In this document: one piece after another, positions 46,001-57,579 of the stretch
How positions within the stretch are numbered: position 1 is the stretch's first letter
Layout of the letters: each line of letters begins with the position of its first letter
DNA from: Lenzites betulinus
Taxonomy: Eukaryota; Basidiomycota; Agaricomycetes; Polyporales; Polyporaceae
Assembly (NCBI GenBank): GCA_022264855.1
Contig: JABYQU010000003.1
Span: forward strand, 930,001-994,000
Direction: 5' to 3'
DNA length: 64,000 nt
The notes under the pieces: generated by a model
What the model saw: only the letters and a program-made list of their open reading frames with translations
What the model was told of the DNA's origin: nothing
Databases searched by the model: none
Made by a program: the position numbers and the translations under genes

Positions 46001-46548
46001 CAAGAGGCTGCATCAGCAAGCAAGTTCTTTTTTGAAGGCAACCAGACTGAAGAGAAGGAGAATTTGAGGCAGGTGGCCATTATGAGAAGAGTCCTCAAAA
46101 CAGGCATTGTTATGCGGGAGTGGTTACAATTATTCTTGATCTTGCACATGACAGCCTGGTTGTCTATGTGAAAGACAACGTGATGCCCAGACCAAACGTC
46201 TCCCCAATGCAGGGTTGCCTGCAATGCTGCATAGATCTCATTGAACTGAATGTTGTGTTTGCAGAAGGGACGAGGGACTCGGGCAGCAAACCATGATGAT
46301 TGGTAAATGTTGCTGATGCCCTTCAGTTCAGAACCACTGGTGTCAGTGAAGATGTGCACTGTGGGACAAGATGGCATGATTAGGTGCACCCCATTCCACA
46401 TGAAGTGGAAGGTGCTCCACCAGTGGATGTTGCTGCGAGCATAGGCAGAGATATGGTGCACAGCAATATTGGAGGGGAATGAAGTTGATGAGGCGGTGAA
46501 TGAATGTGTGTGCATGAGGGATGACTTCAGTGTAATTATTGCTGACAA
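46000..46548 (-). pseudogene. DIRS RNase H domain
   Basis: Motifs TVHIFTDTSGSELKGISNIY, then FAARVPRPFCKHNIQFNEIY, WSGHHVVFHIDNQAV and LLADAASCF match the RNase H that follows RT in DIRS elements. Active-site Asp/Glu positions (FTDTSG, FNEIYA, HIDNQA) are kept, but the frame is not joined to RT. Confidence 0.78.
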
Positions 46549-46944
46549 TTATACCTGCTAGCATTTGCTAATTAGATATACCTTCTGTTTTACACAAAAC
46601 GAACATATAGTTGCCCAGGGAAGCATCCAGTGTTCACCTACTGGGTGCTTCCTTGCACAATACCTCCGCTAGTTTGCACCTGTTTCCCATGCAAAACATG
46701 TCATTGGAAAGCAGCTGAGTGCAGCTTTCTAACAGTATTGCTGGGGGAGATGTAGTGGATATGAATAATGATAAGAAGTTGCCCAAGTAGTGCCGCAGGG
46801 AGCCAGGGATATGACAGGCAATAATCCAGTGAAGAGCCTCGGCAAATAGATTGAAAATGTAAGGGGCTGATTTGGCACTAAAGACAAGTACTATGTGGTA
46901 GTAGAAGCTCTCGAGTTAGTGGCAGCTTAAGAGCGGCCAGTCTT

Positions 46945-47578
46945 GTCAGCTCATGGGGATCTGACAGAAGGAATTCTTGAGGTCAAGCTTGGCTAGCAGT
47001 GTGCCAGGACCAAGGCAGTGAATCTCTGCAACAGCAGAGTCAAAGGATTTATAAGAGATATGACTTTTGGAGTCAGGAATGCCGTCATTGACAGAGTCTC
47101 CATGTGGCCAAGAGAGGTGATGGATGACGTGCAGCTGAGCAGGGTTGTGTGGGCGCGAGACAACTCCCAGGGGGGAGGCGCAAAAGGACTCCAATGGAGG
47201 AGATGAAAATGGGCCATGTATCTGTTGGCAGGGCAAGAGTGCGGTGATGTCTGCAGAGACAGTTGCTGGGTGGTCATAAGTGGTAGTGAGATTGCAGCAG
47301 TTCTGAGTCTTAGGGGAGCCCATAAAGCCGAGTGCAGCACCATAATCAATTATGTGAAGTAACAACGATACAATTTGGGGATTGGGACAGTCTGCAAGAT
47401 GTGCTGCCCATGTGTTACACTGGAGAGATGATTGTGCATGATGCTGATCATTAGAGCATAAATGATAAGAGTTGCAGCAGGGGTTGGTGTTTGGCTGGGC
47501 CGGTGGTGGCGGACCAGGTGGGAAGAGGTGTGAATGGGGTAGAGGAGGAAGTGAAAAGGACCGAATGATGAGGGACAT
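46945..47578 (-). pseudogene. DIRS reverse transcriptase, N-terminal part
   Basis: Contains VIHHLSWPHGDSVNDGIPDS, then YKSFDSAVAEIHCLGPGTLL and AKLDLKNSFCQIPMS, the fingers and first catalytic strand of DIRS-type RT (the Asp of LDLK is present). The remainder of RT (46560-46940) is decayed. Confidence 0.8.
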
Positions 47579-47656
47579 GACGGGAGGTGCTGAATCCTGC
47601 AGGTGAGGATGAGCAGCAGAAGAGAGAGCAGCATGGCTGCTCGTCCCGCCTGCACC

Positions 47657-47935
47657 TCAAAAGGGGGGGTTAGCCACCTTTGGACAGTTTATTTCTCCGT
47701 GATCAGTGGTGCCACAGCTGGTGCACTTATGAACGTGCTTGTAGCAGCATGGCAACATGCAAACCCCTTTGTTGAAGAGTCTGCAAACCTTTGTGGAGGA
47801 AGTGCCATTACTCGGCACTAAGACTTTTGTGAAGTGACCGTGCATTGCAGCCATGCGGGGGTGCTCTTTGCCAATGAGGTACTTTGACTAGAGGTGGGAG
47901 TCAATGATGTCCCAGCCAGAGTAGTCGCCGTCTGC
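47657..47935 (-). pseudogene. DIRS Gag C-terminal zinc-finger region
   Basis: VCRLFNKGVCMLPCCYKHVH then CTSCGTTDHGEINC is the CCCH/CCHC-like module at the end of DIRS Gag. Upstream, DGDYSGWDIIDSHL joins across the 750-bp insert to IMA at 48690. Confidence 0.72.
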
Positions 47936-48685
47936 TGATACGCCCGGCGCCAAGGCAACGCCCGCAAACCTTCCTTTTTGCGGTTTCCGTGAGTCCGCAG
48001 GACTTCGGTGTGTGGAGGACTCATTGCAGCACAGGAGCCTTGTCCATGTGTGGGCGGCTTATTGCATGGTATTGCAAGTGCATGGACCAACCCGTGCACA
48101 AGGGCGTGCATTCCGTGGTGCCGGTCCGTCAGGGCGCGAGGGCACATTCCGCGTTTATGTGGCAGTGGTTGGCGCATCGCGGGTGTCAATCCCCTTTGCG
48201 ATGGACGTTCCACAAGGACTTTCTGTTGACAACTGGACGTTCTGGCTCTCCCTGTAAATACCTACACCCTCGGGCCATGACAATTCAGTTTCCCCTTGGC
48301 TCAGAACTTTATTTTCCCTCAAAGAACCCTGCAACGACTCTGCGAACAGCGAACAGCGAACACTGCGAACACTGCGACCACCTGTGATTAGTGTTTTAGT
48401 GTTGCGATTGTGTTATGAACCCTCTGCGATGCCTGACACAGGCTGCGAAGTGATCCTCCCACATACTGCAGAACACCAGCTCAGTTGAGTCGTTGTCTAC
48501 ACTTCGCCTGACTTTTATCGCTCCCCTCCCTTCGTGTTCCTCTATGTACTACGCCGCCGTAAGGGCACCCGACACAAACCTAGCATCTCCTCGCACTCCG
48601 CAAGACGTCTTCGTGGCCCAGTCTCGACCTCCAGGGCTCTCGACCGCCTCTTCCATCCATCCTGACCAGTTAGTTGAGTGCATCA
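47936..48685. mobile_element. 750-bp insertion in DIRS Gag, ends TGAT..ATCA
   Basis: Starts TGATACGCCC and ends GTGCATCA, with a CTGC duplication at 47932-47935 and 48686-48689. Taking it out joins the Gag frame as ..IMA-DGDYSGW... It is GC- and CpG-rich compared with its host. It has a CTGCGAACAGCGAAC-type short tandem repeat near 48335 and a frame starting MYYAAVRAPDTNLASP at 48546 on the plus strand. It may be a solo LTR or a small non-autonomous element; family not known. Confidence 0.72.
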
Positions 48686-49073
48686 CTGCCATGATGAGAC
48701 TGCGCTGCTTGTAGTGGAAGTCCATATAATAGGCCAAGACCAAGACCGCCAACCATTGGTACTCCTTGTTGAACTGCTTGAGTTGAGTGACATAGGCCCA
48801 TGATCTGGTAATGAGTTGGGACACTGCTGTGAGGCTGCCACTGGATGCCATGAACATGGTGAGGACGTGGAAGTATGTGGCAAGGGGGGTGAAGATAGCA
48901 TGGAAAGACAAATAGTCTTTTGCTGAGGGGTGGTGGAAGGTGAAGCCCCCAGCTCCAGCATCAAACTTGAGGACAGAGCAGGCATTTCAGTTGCGGGACT
49001 TAGACTTAAGTTTGCTCAGATTGGAAGGCTTAAACTTGTGGTGTGTGATCTTTAAGAGCATGCCTGCCTTGAT
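48686..49073 (-). pseudogene. DIRS Gag, middle part
   Basis: Reads THHKFKPSNLSKLKSKSRN, then LATYFHVLTMFMASSGSLTA and LKQFNKEYQWLAVLVLAYYM. This is the conserved helical Gag of basidiomycete DIRS elements. Upstream it is cut by Helentron copy 3. Confidence 0.7.
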
Positions 49074-51438
49074 ACTTGCTCAAGAGGGCCACTGCCGGCA
49101 GATACAATTGATGAGGGCTGGTGCCACATACTATGCATATACATTCTGATACTAATTGTACTGTATTATTTATACTGACATATTATCCTTGTTATTACCC
49201 ATCCCTTATTATAGTGCTGTCCTTATGATTACCTTACTGGTTAACCTCAGTGTTTACTGACTCTTGAATTTGAACAGTCCAGGGAGGATGATCTTCAATT
49301 AAATATTCTATCAGTTGTATAGATGTTTTATGGTATTTTAGCACAACAAAGCCTTTGAACCTATCTGAGTACATTACCAAGATGTGAAGCTGCAATACTA
49401 TATCTGTGCATATCACAGTATCATTGTGTGTTGATCAGAAACTATCATTTGATATTAAAATAGGAGAAATGGTGAGCAATAGTGATTTTAATGACACATT
49501 ACATCTGCATTTGTACTACCCTAGCATTAATACAGACATTTGAAGCATGTTTTGGCTCTATGAATCATCAAAGGGTAAAGTAATATAAATCTTGCTTGCT
49601 TTGTGTATTATGCCATTTCTGCCTTCAAACAAATACTAATACTAGTTTCATCAGGAAGAGCTAGTCAATCTCATTCTAACAGCACATAATACCTGGGTAG
49701 TTGGTAATGAAAATATACCAAAAAGCCAGTATGCAGTGGCTAGTAGCAACCTAGGTCATGCTATGTGAATCTGTCACTTATGAGCACTAATACAGCCATT
49801 TGATGCAGTTACAAGGCCCCTAAATGTGTTAGCACAATCTAGAATAGATGGCCTAGACTGTAGCTTCCTGCTGATACCAAAATCATTCAATTTGGTCAAG
49901 GTTTGGGCAAAATAGAGTCTGCAGCAGATCTGGTGCAAACAGGAACATTGGTTCGCATTGGCGTGCCAATCTGTATGTACATGTTTGTTCTGAGATAAGA
50001 TCTAGCCCAAAGACAGATATGCATTGCACATGTATGAGCCATTTGTTGCACAAGGTATGGACTACTATATACCATCAGAAAGCTATGGTTGACGGGAATG
50101 CAATGGTGGTGTTTTTGTGGTGAAAGAAGCAGATTTAATGTCATTAATAGCAAATTATAGTAGCTAGTACATTAAAAAAGCGCTAAAACTGTGTTTTCTC
50201 CCTTTAATGTTTATCAATATATCATGTATCATACATGCACAGATTTTGCTCATTCATGCGCACCTAATGGTATTATTTCCATAATCATCGGACTACTATT
50301 GGGCTCAATATACTGGTGTTGCCATCATTTTGAGCCCTACCTATGGAAAATGCTCTGAGCTGGAAGCCGGCTGTCTGTCGGCTACACTAAGGTCGAATGA
50401 TGAGGGAACAGGCACAACGTCTGCGTCATGTTCCGGTGAGAAGAGGATCCTATGTAAATGAGCAGAGATCTTGTACCTGCATTGTGTTCCGGTGAGAAGA
50501 GGATGGAGCATGACGCAGGGGGATCGCGGGACCTAATAGTATGGGCATCCAAGTATGTAATATGTCATAACAAGTGTAAAGCGCGCGGTGGCGTGCGCGG
50601 AGGCAAAAGCAGTCGTAAATCAGCGTAGCAGGTTTACACGAGCTCAATTCTAGCAGGTTCCTCAGGTGCAGGGTGTGCTCACTGACCTGGCAAGCATTAC
50701 AGGCGCCCATGGGACTTGAAAATAATCACAAAATGGCCAAAAACACTATTTAGCTTTTTTCAGAGCAGGTATTTGGCCATTTTGCACATAATATATATCA
50801 CCAGGAAGCTGGAGCCCAGCTCTATTCAATGGTAGTGGTCAGAAAGGCATCTGATATACTCCCCTAAACACTGGCCATTCCATATGCATTTGCCTTAGAG
50901 ACAGTGGTAAAACAGCCATATGCTAGTAGAGTCTGCTTGCTTGTTACACATCTCTTCTGATACTTTTACAGAGAGGTGTATGACATTCTATTACTTCACT
51001 ACATTAGTAGAATAAGCTCTCTGAGCATGTACACTAAAGCATGGGTATCAATGAGTTGTAAAAGAATATGGCTAGTTGTTGTAGTATAGATGATTAATGT
51101 GCCTATGTGGCAGAGGTGTAGCTGCCTAAGTGAGGCACTGTGTGAGCTAGGGGTTAGATAAGCGCCCACTAGGAGGGTTTAGCTTGAGACTACACTGAGA
51201 CTACAAAGTGGCTAGCACAGCATGGCAGGGGAACTAAGCGCTAACCCTAAAGTTTCTAATGAATTGGGACCCTAACCCTAGGTCTGTTAGAACAGGTTCT
51301 ATGTGGCGTCTATTCCAAATCTAATCCAAAGCTATCGGGATTTGAATTTTTCTTTCCCATGTATATCGATTTGTGTTTCATCAGTTGGCTGAAACGTCAC
51401 CCCATAAGAAACGATTTCTTCGTTCCTCATCAATCGTA
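49074..51438 (-). mobile_element. Helentron-like non-autonomous element, copy 3
   Basis: Minus-strand copy of the 2.1-kb family: 3' end GAGCAAGT at 49074, 5' end TACGATTGATGAGG at 51438. It is 2365 bp because of an internal 278-bp insertion; without it 2082 bp. The 49074-50340 part is nearly identical to copies 1 and 2, while 50640-51330 is more diverged, so the halves may have different histories (gene conversion or recombination). Confidence 0.85.
50362..50639. mobile_element. 278-bp insertion inside Helentron copy 3
   Basis: Flanked by GAGCT at 50357-50361 and 50640-50644; copies 1 and 2 have a single GAGCT(C) there. It contains GTTCCGGTGAGAAGAGGAT twice (50431 and 50487) and a CpG-rich GCGCGCGGTGGCGTGCGCGG stretch at 50580. 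No tRNA boxes or poly(A) tail were seen. Could be a SINE-like element or a small LTR piece. Confidence 0.65.
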
Positions 51439-51439
51439 A

Positions 51440-51890
51440 TGCGGGAAAAGCTTGATAAGTGATATACTGGCGGGGGTTGGGATATTTGCAGATGGCACAA
51501 ATTTCAGGGATGAGGAGGATGTAACGGGCATGGCTAGCATGTTTGCAGAGAATGCTGCGGTGGCTGCTTGAGGTCCAAACCTGCTGCTCAGCAAGAATGC
51601 AACTTATGCAGGTGTGAACATCAGCGTGCTACTCAGCTCTGTGGATGTGACTGCTGCAAACAACTGACTGTCAACTGACAATGACCCACCACCTGCAAGG
51701 GACACCAGCTCAGTGTGGGTAGGTGTGCCCACGGGGTTGTTGTTGATGCCAGCCATGTGGTTGTGTGCAATGGTGGAATCGCAAGGGAGCAAATGACCAT
51801 TGGGGCTGCATTGAGGCTGGTCGCATTGGCATGGAGCCGTGATTCTGTAAAAAAGAACGGGTACTTGAAGTTGACAGGACTTTCAAGCAC
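51440..51890 (-). pseudogene. DIRS Gag, N-terminal part
   Basis: Decayed frames (FANMLAMPVTSSSSLKFVPS and others) preceding Helentron copy 3 in the DIRS reading direction. Assignment rests mainly on position next to the Gag piece at 48686-49073. Confidence 0.45.
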
Positions 51891-52500
51891 ATAGGTGAGA
51901 GAGGGGATGTTAAGAGTCTATAGACTACACTACCTTTTGAGCATGCAGGTGAGAGAGGGGATGAAGAAATTCGAGTACTAACTATGCAAAATATATAGTA
52001 TGAGTGACAGGTGAAAGCAGAGACCATGCATGCTTCCACGCAAAGTGTCCATGGCCATGGCAGGGGGGCAAGTGCAAGGCCGCCGGGGTCCAAGTTGCTC
52101 CTCGCAACAGGTAAGCTTTAAGGCAAAGGCCAAGCGGGTGCTTTGATAAAGACGTGGAAACTTTGAGTGTTGTGCATAGACCAACAACAACAAGTTGTCC
52201 TAAACAGAAAACCGGAGTACAAACAGAGTTTGGAGCTATAGTGTGCACAAAGCATAACAGAATCTGTACATGGTGCTTATGCAATAATGCCTGTTTGTCT
52301 TGTTTTGATACACCTTACTTCTGCCCCTGGTTCCACTGTGCATTATCTGCTTCAAGCAGCTGTGTTTGGACCTAATGATCTGCTTGGATCATGTTTGGAG
52401 CAGCTGTACAAGTGCTTAGGAGGTGTTTGGTTTGGTATGTAGTGTAGCTGGCTCTCTTCGATTATCCCAGTCCCCCTTCCCCTGCACCTCCACTGGTTCT
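51891..52500. other. Unclassified, with an LTR-end-like fragment
   Basis: GCA..AGGTGAGAGAGGGGATG is doubled at 51887 and 51941. The stretch 52205-52256 (CCGGAGTACAAACAGAGTTT to AGCATAACA) resembles 61600-61657 and the TAACA end of the 746-bp solo LTR at 56367. No gene seen. Confidence 0.4.
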
Positions 52501-52913
52501 TGAGCATGCTGACCCTTGGAGGCATGGACGGTGCCCAAATCTGGTGTACCTGCAAGAAGTGCAGTGCTAAAGAGAGAGTGTTGCAAGGGCACTGGGTCAC
52601 AACTGGAACCTGGTACCAACACTGCCCATACTTCATTATTCAACAAGATAATCAAGTGGGGGCTCATTCCCCTGCATTTATCTCAAGACAGCAACAGAGG
52701 ACAGAGTCAAATCCCTCTCGGAACTCACAGTTGCATGGTGGTGAGCAAATGGCCATGGACATGGTATATACAAACTGGCCCAGTTTTTGCACTGTCATAT
52801 TGACTTCAACTTCATCAGCAAAAGTGCATACTGGAATGTATATATCCACATACATCCACAAATGTTGTGCAGCATTGGATTCATTATCTACCCACACAAT
52901 AGTATCCATATGA

Positions 52914-53840
52914 GCTATGACGCACCTCTGATTCCATCAATACAATGATATTTCATTGCATACCCCACGAGGCATTACATACGTATGCAATGCAATGCCA
53001 GGTTTGTAGATGTATCTAATGAAAGGCTAGTATATACATAACAGATCCCAATATTATTTGTTGCTGGCTGCGGCACCTTTAATGTTACTTTATTGCAGTC
53101 TTTGGCTACACACCACTTATATAGTAGATTATCACATATATTAAAAATAATAAGCTAATACATGGGCAGGATGGGTAATACATGAAAGCAGTACTATAGA
53201 AATAGGTTAGGGTTAGTAAAAGCAAAGCCGAAGCAGAACCTTACCGGTGTCAGGCAAACATGATGCTGATGTCAGTATATGAACCAAACCCAGGCTCATT
53301 AGCATGGTTAGCAATGGTTAGCACTCACCTGCTAGTGTGAGTCTTTAAAATTTGTCAAGTGTACAAGATTAACGTGAAAATATGATTAAATATAATCTCA
53401 TTAGAAAGTATTAGCATGGAATACTGGGAATATATACATTGCTTATGCACACTACTGTATGCAACCAATGGTGCAGCAAGGCAAAGGTATGCATTCATGA
53501 TCCCGCTACATAGGCATATCTAAAATTTGTGAGGTATTGCTTACATATTAATTGCAGCGCATGTTTTGCTGATATTGGTCTTTAAGGATGTCTGAACAGC
53601 ATGCAGTGATGGCAATGAAGTGGCCGGCCAGTCTAGGCAAGAACAGCACATGTTGCCTTCAAGATCCTGTCCAGCAAGCCCCATGATATAGCCTAAACAG
53701 ACTCCGCCACCCCCTTTATATCCCCCAACCCCCTAGTCCACATTCTGTCTCACCCGGAAACAAAAATTTGCCTGGCCCAAAGGCAATGCACATCCAGAGG
53801 GTATGCCACTCAGTTTACATTGTGTATATATACTAATGAC
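52914..53840. other. Low-information stretch inside the Plavaka region
   Basis: No domain seen. It probably holds the N-terminal linker or introns of the transposase gene in decayed form. A GGTTAGCAATGGTTAGCA doublet lies near 53305. Confidence 0.35.
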
Positions 53841-55621
53841 AACATGCCTGCAGATGATGAGCCTGAGATCAATGCTACATTAGAAGACATGTGACACTTA
53901 CTCGAATTTATCCTTGATGGGAGCAACCTTACACCTGAGGTTATCCAAAACATTTGGGATCCACCAAATGAAAGCCTGACCATAGATGACCCCAATCTGC
54001 TTCTGGGGATTGAGATATATATGGCGGTAGGAAACAGCTTGGAGAAGACACTCAATGCTGTTCGCAATGGGATAATACAATGTTTCCCATAATCAAAATC
54101 ATGTTATTGTACAAGGTATGCAGCCGCAATTCCCCCAATTGGCAATATACCATGGCTCACTAATAATGGATGTCTCACATTACATAGATCAAGAAAGCAG
54201 TGGGACAACTCTTGTGTATCATTGGCAAATCCAATAACATATGCATCAATAGCTGCATTGGATTTATGGGGGCCTTTGCTGGCTATAATTGGTGCCATAA
54301 GTGTGGGCAAGGATGTTTCTGCCTGGTTGAGTTGGCCACCGGTAATAATGTTGCAAGACAAATGTTCACTAACATGCTCCCCCAACCTCAAATACAGGCC
54401 ATCTACTGCTCAGAAGAGGGTGCCGAGGACCTGGGCTGGTTTTATAAGACCGCGAAGGGGATCATTATAGCCATTCCGTGTGACATGCCATCACTCGCAA
54501 ACTACTTTGATCTTGTATACAGGCAGCTGCTCCTCGAGTGCATTGCAGATGGGATGATTAGCATGCACAATGTTGTGCTCATGGTGTCCGCGGACAGCGC
54601 ACAGCTGTATTAGAACAAGAAGTCAGATTGCTGGATGTCCCTATGGCTTGTTGTCAGCATCAGCCCTGACAAGTGGTACAAGAAGATCTACCTCCTGCCA
54701 GGAATGATCATCCCCAGCCCCAATCATCTGCAGGTTTTGGACTTGTTCTTGTCCCCCGGGTTCTTCCATGTCTCTGCCCTCATGCATAAAGGTCTCGAGG
54801 CTTTCCATGCTATGCTACACTGTCAAATCAACTCCAAGATCTTTCTGGCTCTGGGCATGGCCGACAGTCCTGGAATGGTAATGTTCAGTGGGTCTGTTAG
54901 ACATCATGGCACACTGGGTTGCTGTGCAATGTGTGGGCTACTCGGGCGACACAAGCCGGGCTGTCTGCACTACTACCCGGCACTCCTGAGACCTACCAGC
55001 GCCCTTGCACCTGGCTGTGCTTATGACAACATCTCCTTGGCTTTGATCCCCCTCCCCTCTGTTGCCAGCTATAGACACAACTTGAAGCTGCTTCTGTCTG
55101 CTTGACATGACACTCAATACAAACAGCTATGCCGGGCTACTGGGCTCTGCAAACCTAACATCATGTCAGGACTCTCTCAGACACTCCCTGTGCCTTTCTG
55201 CTTCCCACTGGATCTGATGCATTTGACCTGCCTTAACATTCCTGATCTCTTTGTCAATCTCTGGTGTGGCACTATTCTAGGCAGCACTTTATCTGATGCA
55301 AAGATATGGGACTATGCTATATTAGCCAACCCAGACATATGGATTGCATGCAGTCTCCATGTTAAGCGGGCATGGACATACCTTCCTGGTTTCTTCGACC
55401 ATGCTCCCTGCAACATGGCTGACAAGTTGAACAGTGGATATAATGCCATCAAGTACACGACCTGGTTCTACAACTACACTCCAGCTATGCTCCACTTGTC
55501 TCTGCCAGTGGCTTACTGGCTACAACTTTGCAAACTCATGCATGGGGTCACCATCTTGTATGCAGAGGACATCTCACCTGCAGATCTGGTTGAATCAAAG
55601 CATGTCCTCACTAAGGCTGTG

Positions 55622-56367
55622 TGTTAGGACCATGCTCCCGGAGGGCGGAAGTCCGGTGTGCTCGGGGTACAGAGTCCGAAGTCCGGCGTGAGGTCCGGGT
55701 CCCGGGTTCGAAGTCCGAAGTCCGGAATGGAGTTCCGAAGTCCGGAGTGGAGTTCCGAGCTGGACTTAGCAGCACTCGGGGGTGAGGACGCTGCGAAGCT
55801 ATTAGCAACGCACTGAGCAGACTCGCCAGAGTCCTCTACTTCGAACTAGGCAGGAAACAAGCGTGGACGTGAAGTCCGGGTAGAAGTCGGGGGGAAAAGT
55901 GGGGAGAAGAAGTGCGCGCAAGAAAAGAAGCTAGAGACAAGTATGAAGTCCGGGCGGACTTCGGAGGTCGGAGGTCGGAGGTCGGAGGTCGGAGGTCGGA
56001 GGTCGGAGGTCGGAGATCGGACAGGAGTTTAGGGAACTTAGGAAGTTCGGATTTAAACGAGATATCTGAACTGAGTAGCTAGGACATTCCAGGGTACGTA
56101 TTTATAGCTACGGAACCTATTGTCTAGCGGGAACAATAAAGAAAGGTACATATGAAATTCGGAAGCCGGAGTACGTCCGGAGTTCCGAAGTCCGAGACAA
56201 GAACAATAAACGTTATTGTGTGTTACAGGTGAAACATAGAATGACGTGATATGACGAAATCGGACATACGGGGTTCGGGGTCGGAAATCGGGGTACGGGA
56301 TTCGGAAACGGAGTACAGAGGTCGAAGACGGGGTTCGGACTTCGGGTTCGGAGCACGGGATGTAACA
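55622..56367 (-). mobile_element. Solo LTR, family B, copy 1 (inside Plavaka transposase)
   Basis: 746 bp, TGTTAGGACC..GATGTAACA, with perfect target duplication CTGTG (55617-55621, 56368-56372). Removing it restores the transposase frame exactly (TKAV then EHYKDLYYT). It is packed with CpG-rich words: GAAGTCCGG/GAAGTCCGA repeats and eight tandem copies of a 7-bp unit (GGTCGGA) at about 55965-56020. On the minus strand a TATAAATA box at about 56100 suggests that is the transcribed sense. No internal region is present. Confidence 0.92.
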
Positions 56368-57579
56368 CTGTGGAGCACTACAAGGACTTGTACTACACCC
56401 ACAATCCTGACTGTGTCCACGTGGTCTGCCCCTGTATCCACCTTATATGGCACTGTCCTGATCAGATCATTCTCACCAGTTCCTTGATCAGTGATACCCA
56501 GTTGCCAATGAAGCAGCTCATTGGCAATCTCGGAAGCAAATTCAAGCAGCATGCAAACCCATACACCAATTTGTCACAACATGCTTTCCATCACTATCAA
56601 GTGAATGCATTGGAGGCCATGCTGCCCTACCTTGATTGAGCAAGAATACTTGCACTCAAGCTGCCTCGGGGGGCTGAAGACCTGGGCCACAGGTACCTCT
56701 TTCTATGCACTATAGATAGATGCATGCACACAGTCTCTAGTCTGGAAGCTCAGGCATTCTATAACTATTTCTCAATCTGGGATCCCACACTTTGTCAGAA
56801 CAATGACTGCGACTCATTTACCTAGAAGGTTCACAAATGGGCATGGCTATGCTTGCCTAATGGAACCACTGCCCATTTTGTGTGAAAGGAGAGCAAAAAA
56901 CTGCTGAATAAGCTTCAACTTGTACACTGCATCAAAGTAAGTAAAATATGTTCTTGTGTATCTTCCCTAAGTTAATTGCATACTATATCAGTTTACAAAT
57001 CCCCAAGGCACCATCGAGATTAGAGAAGTGTGCTATTTCTGTTACGTTAGTCCAGAATTATGCCCTGTGGCCATGATATCAATATTTGATGCACATGACG
57101 AGGAACTGTACCACTGTTTGCTCAAACCTGTGAAGTTATTGTTATATTGGGGTGATAAAGTCCTTTGTGTCATTCAAGTCAAAACTATTGAGACCGTGGT
57201 TGGGATGATTCTGGATGAGATGCCAGTGGGAACAGACATCAGTGCTGACTTCAAACATCTGTATAGCAGGCAGAAATATTTTGTTGTTAAAAGACTGGGT
57301 TTTGAGATACAGGTATTGTGTCTAGACAGTGCTATGGACCCCAAGATATAGGTAGACAAATAATACATGCTCATAACTATACTACTACATATGTTAAACA
57401 CAATTGTCATTATTCCATGCTGGTGTTGGGCAACACAGGCCTCAAGAGAAAATTCTATCATGAATGGATACTTGATCTCACAGGGGTCTGACGTAGGTAT
57501 CTCAAGCAAAGTGGATTCTGGTGATAACTGTACTACCTGTAATGGAAATAGTGCTGGATACATGTCTTGGGCAATGTCT

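Larger units (their letters stand above)
44840..52020 (-). mobile_element. DIRS-like tyrosine-recombinase retrotransposon, decayed and interrupted
   Basis: On the minus strand the order is gag, zinc-finger Gag end, reverse transcriptase, RNase H, tyrosine recombinase. This is the DIRS/YR order and no integrase is seen. It is interrupted by Helentron copy 3 (49074-51438) and a 750-bp insert (47936-48685). Frames are broken throughout. Outer ends are not fixed: the right end lies beyond 51890, the left near 44840-45000. Confidence 0.75.
52505..57360 (+). pseudogene. Plavaka-type (KDZ superfamily) transposase, decayed
   Basis: In order on the plus strand: an N-terminal Cys cluster (CTCKKCSAKERV then TGTWYQHCPYF, 52545); a gap with little signal; EVIQNIWDPPNESLTIDDPN and LGIEIYMAVGNSLEKTLNAV (53935-54065); SCIGFMGAFAGYNWCHKC; NHLQVLDLFLSPGFFHVSAL (54725); GMADSPGMVMFSGSVRHHG and GRHKPGCLHYYPALLRP (54855-54990); GLCKPNIMSGL and FPLDLMHLTCLNIPDL (55145-55250); LSLPVAYWLQLCKL (55495); and after the solo LTR EHYKDLYYTHNPDC, MKQLIGNLGSKFKQHANPYT, LSQHAFHHYQVNALEAMLP. 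This is the usual Plavaka transposase layout of Agaricomycetes. Stops (for example 54611, 55105, 56637) show it is inactive. The tail runs to about 57350. Confidence 0.82.

Noticed and set aside
55960..56025. Tandem GGTCGGA array as a telomere or CRISPR-like array
   Set aside because: The unit is 7 bp without spacers and lies within a solo LTR with its own target duplication.
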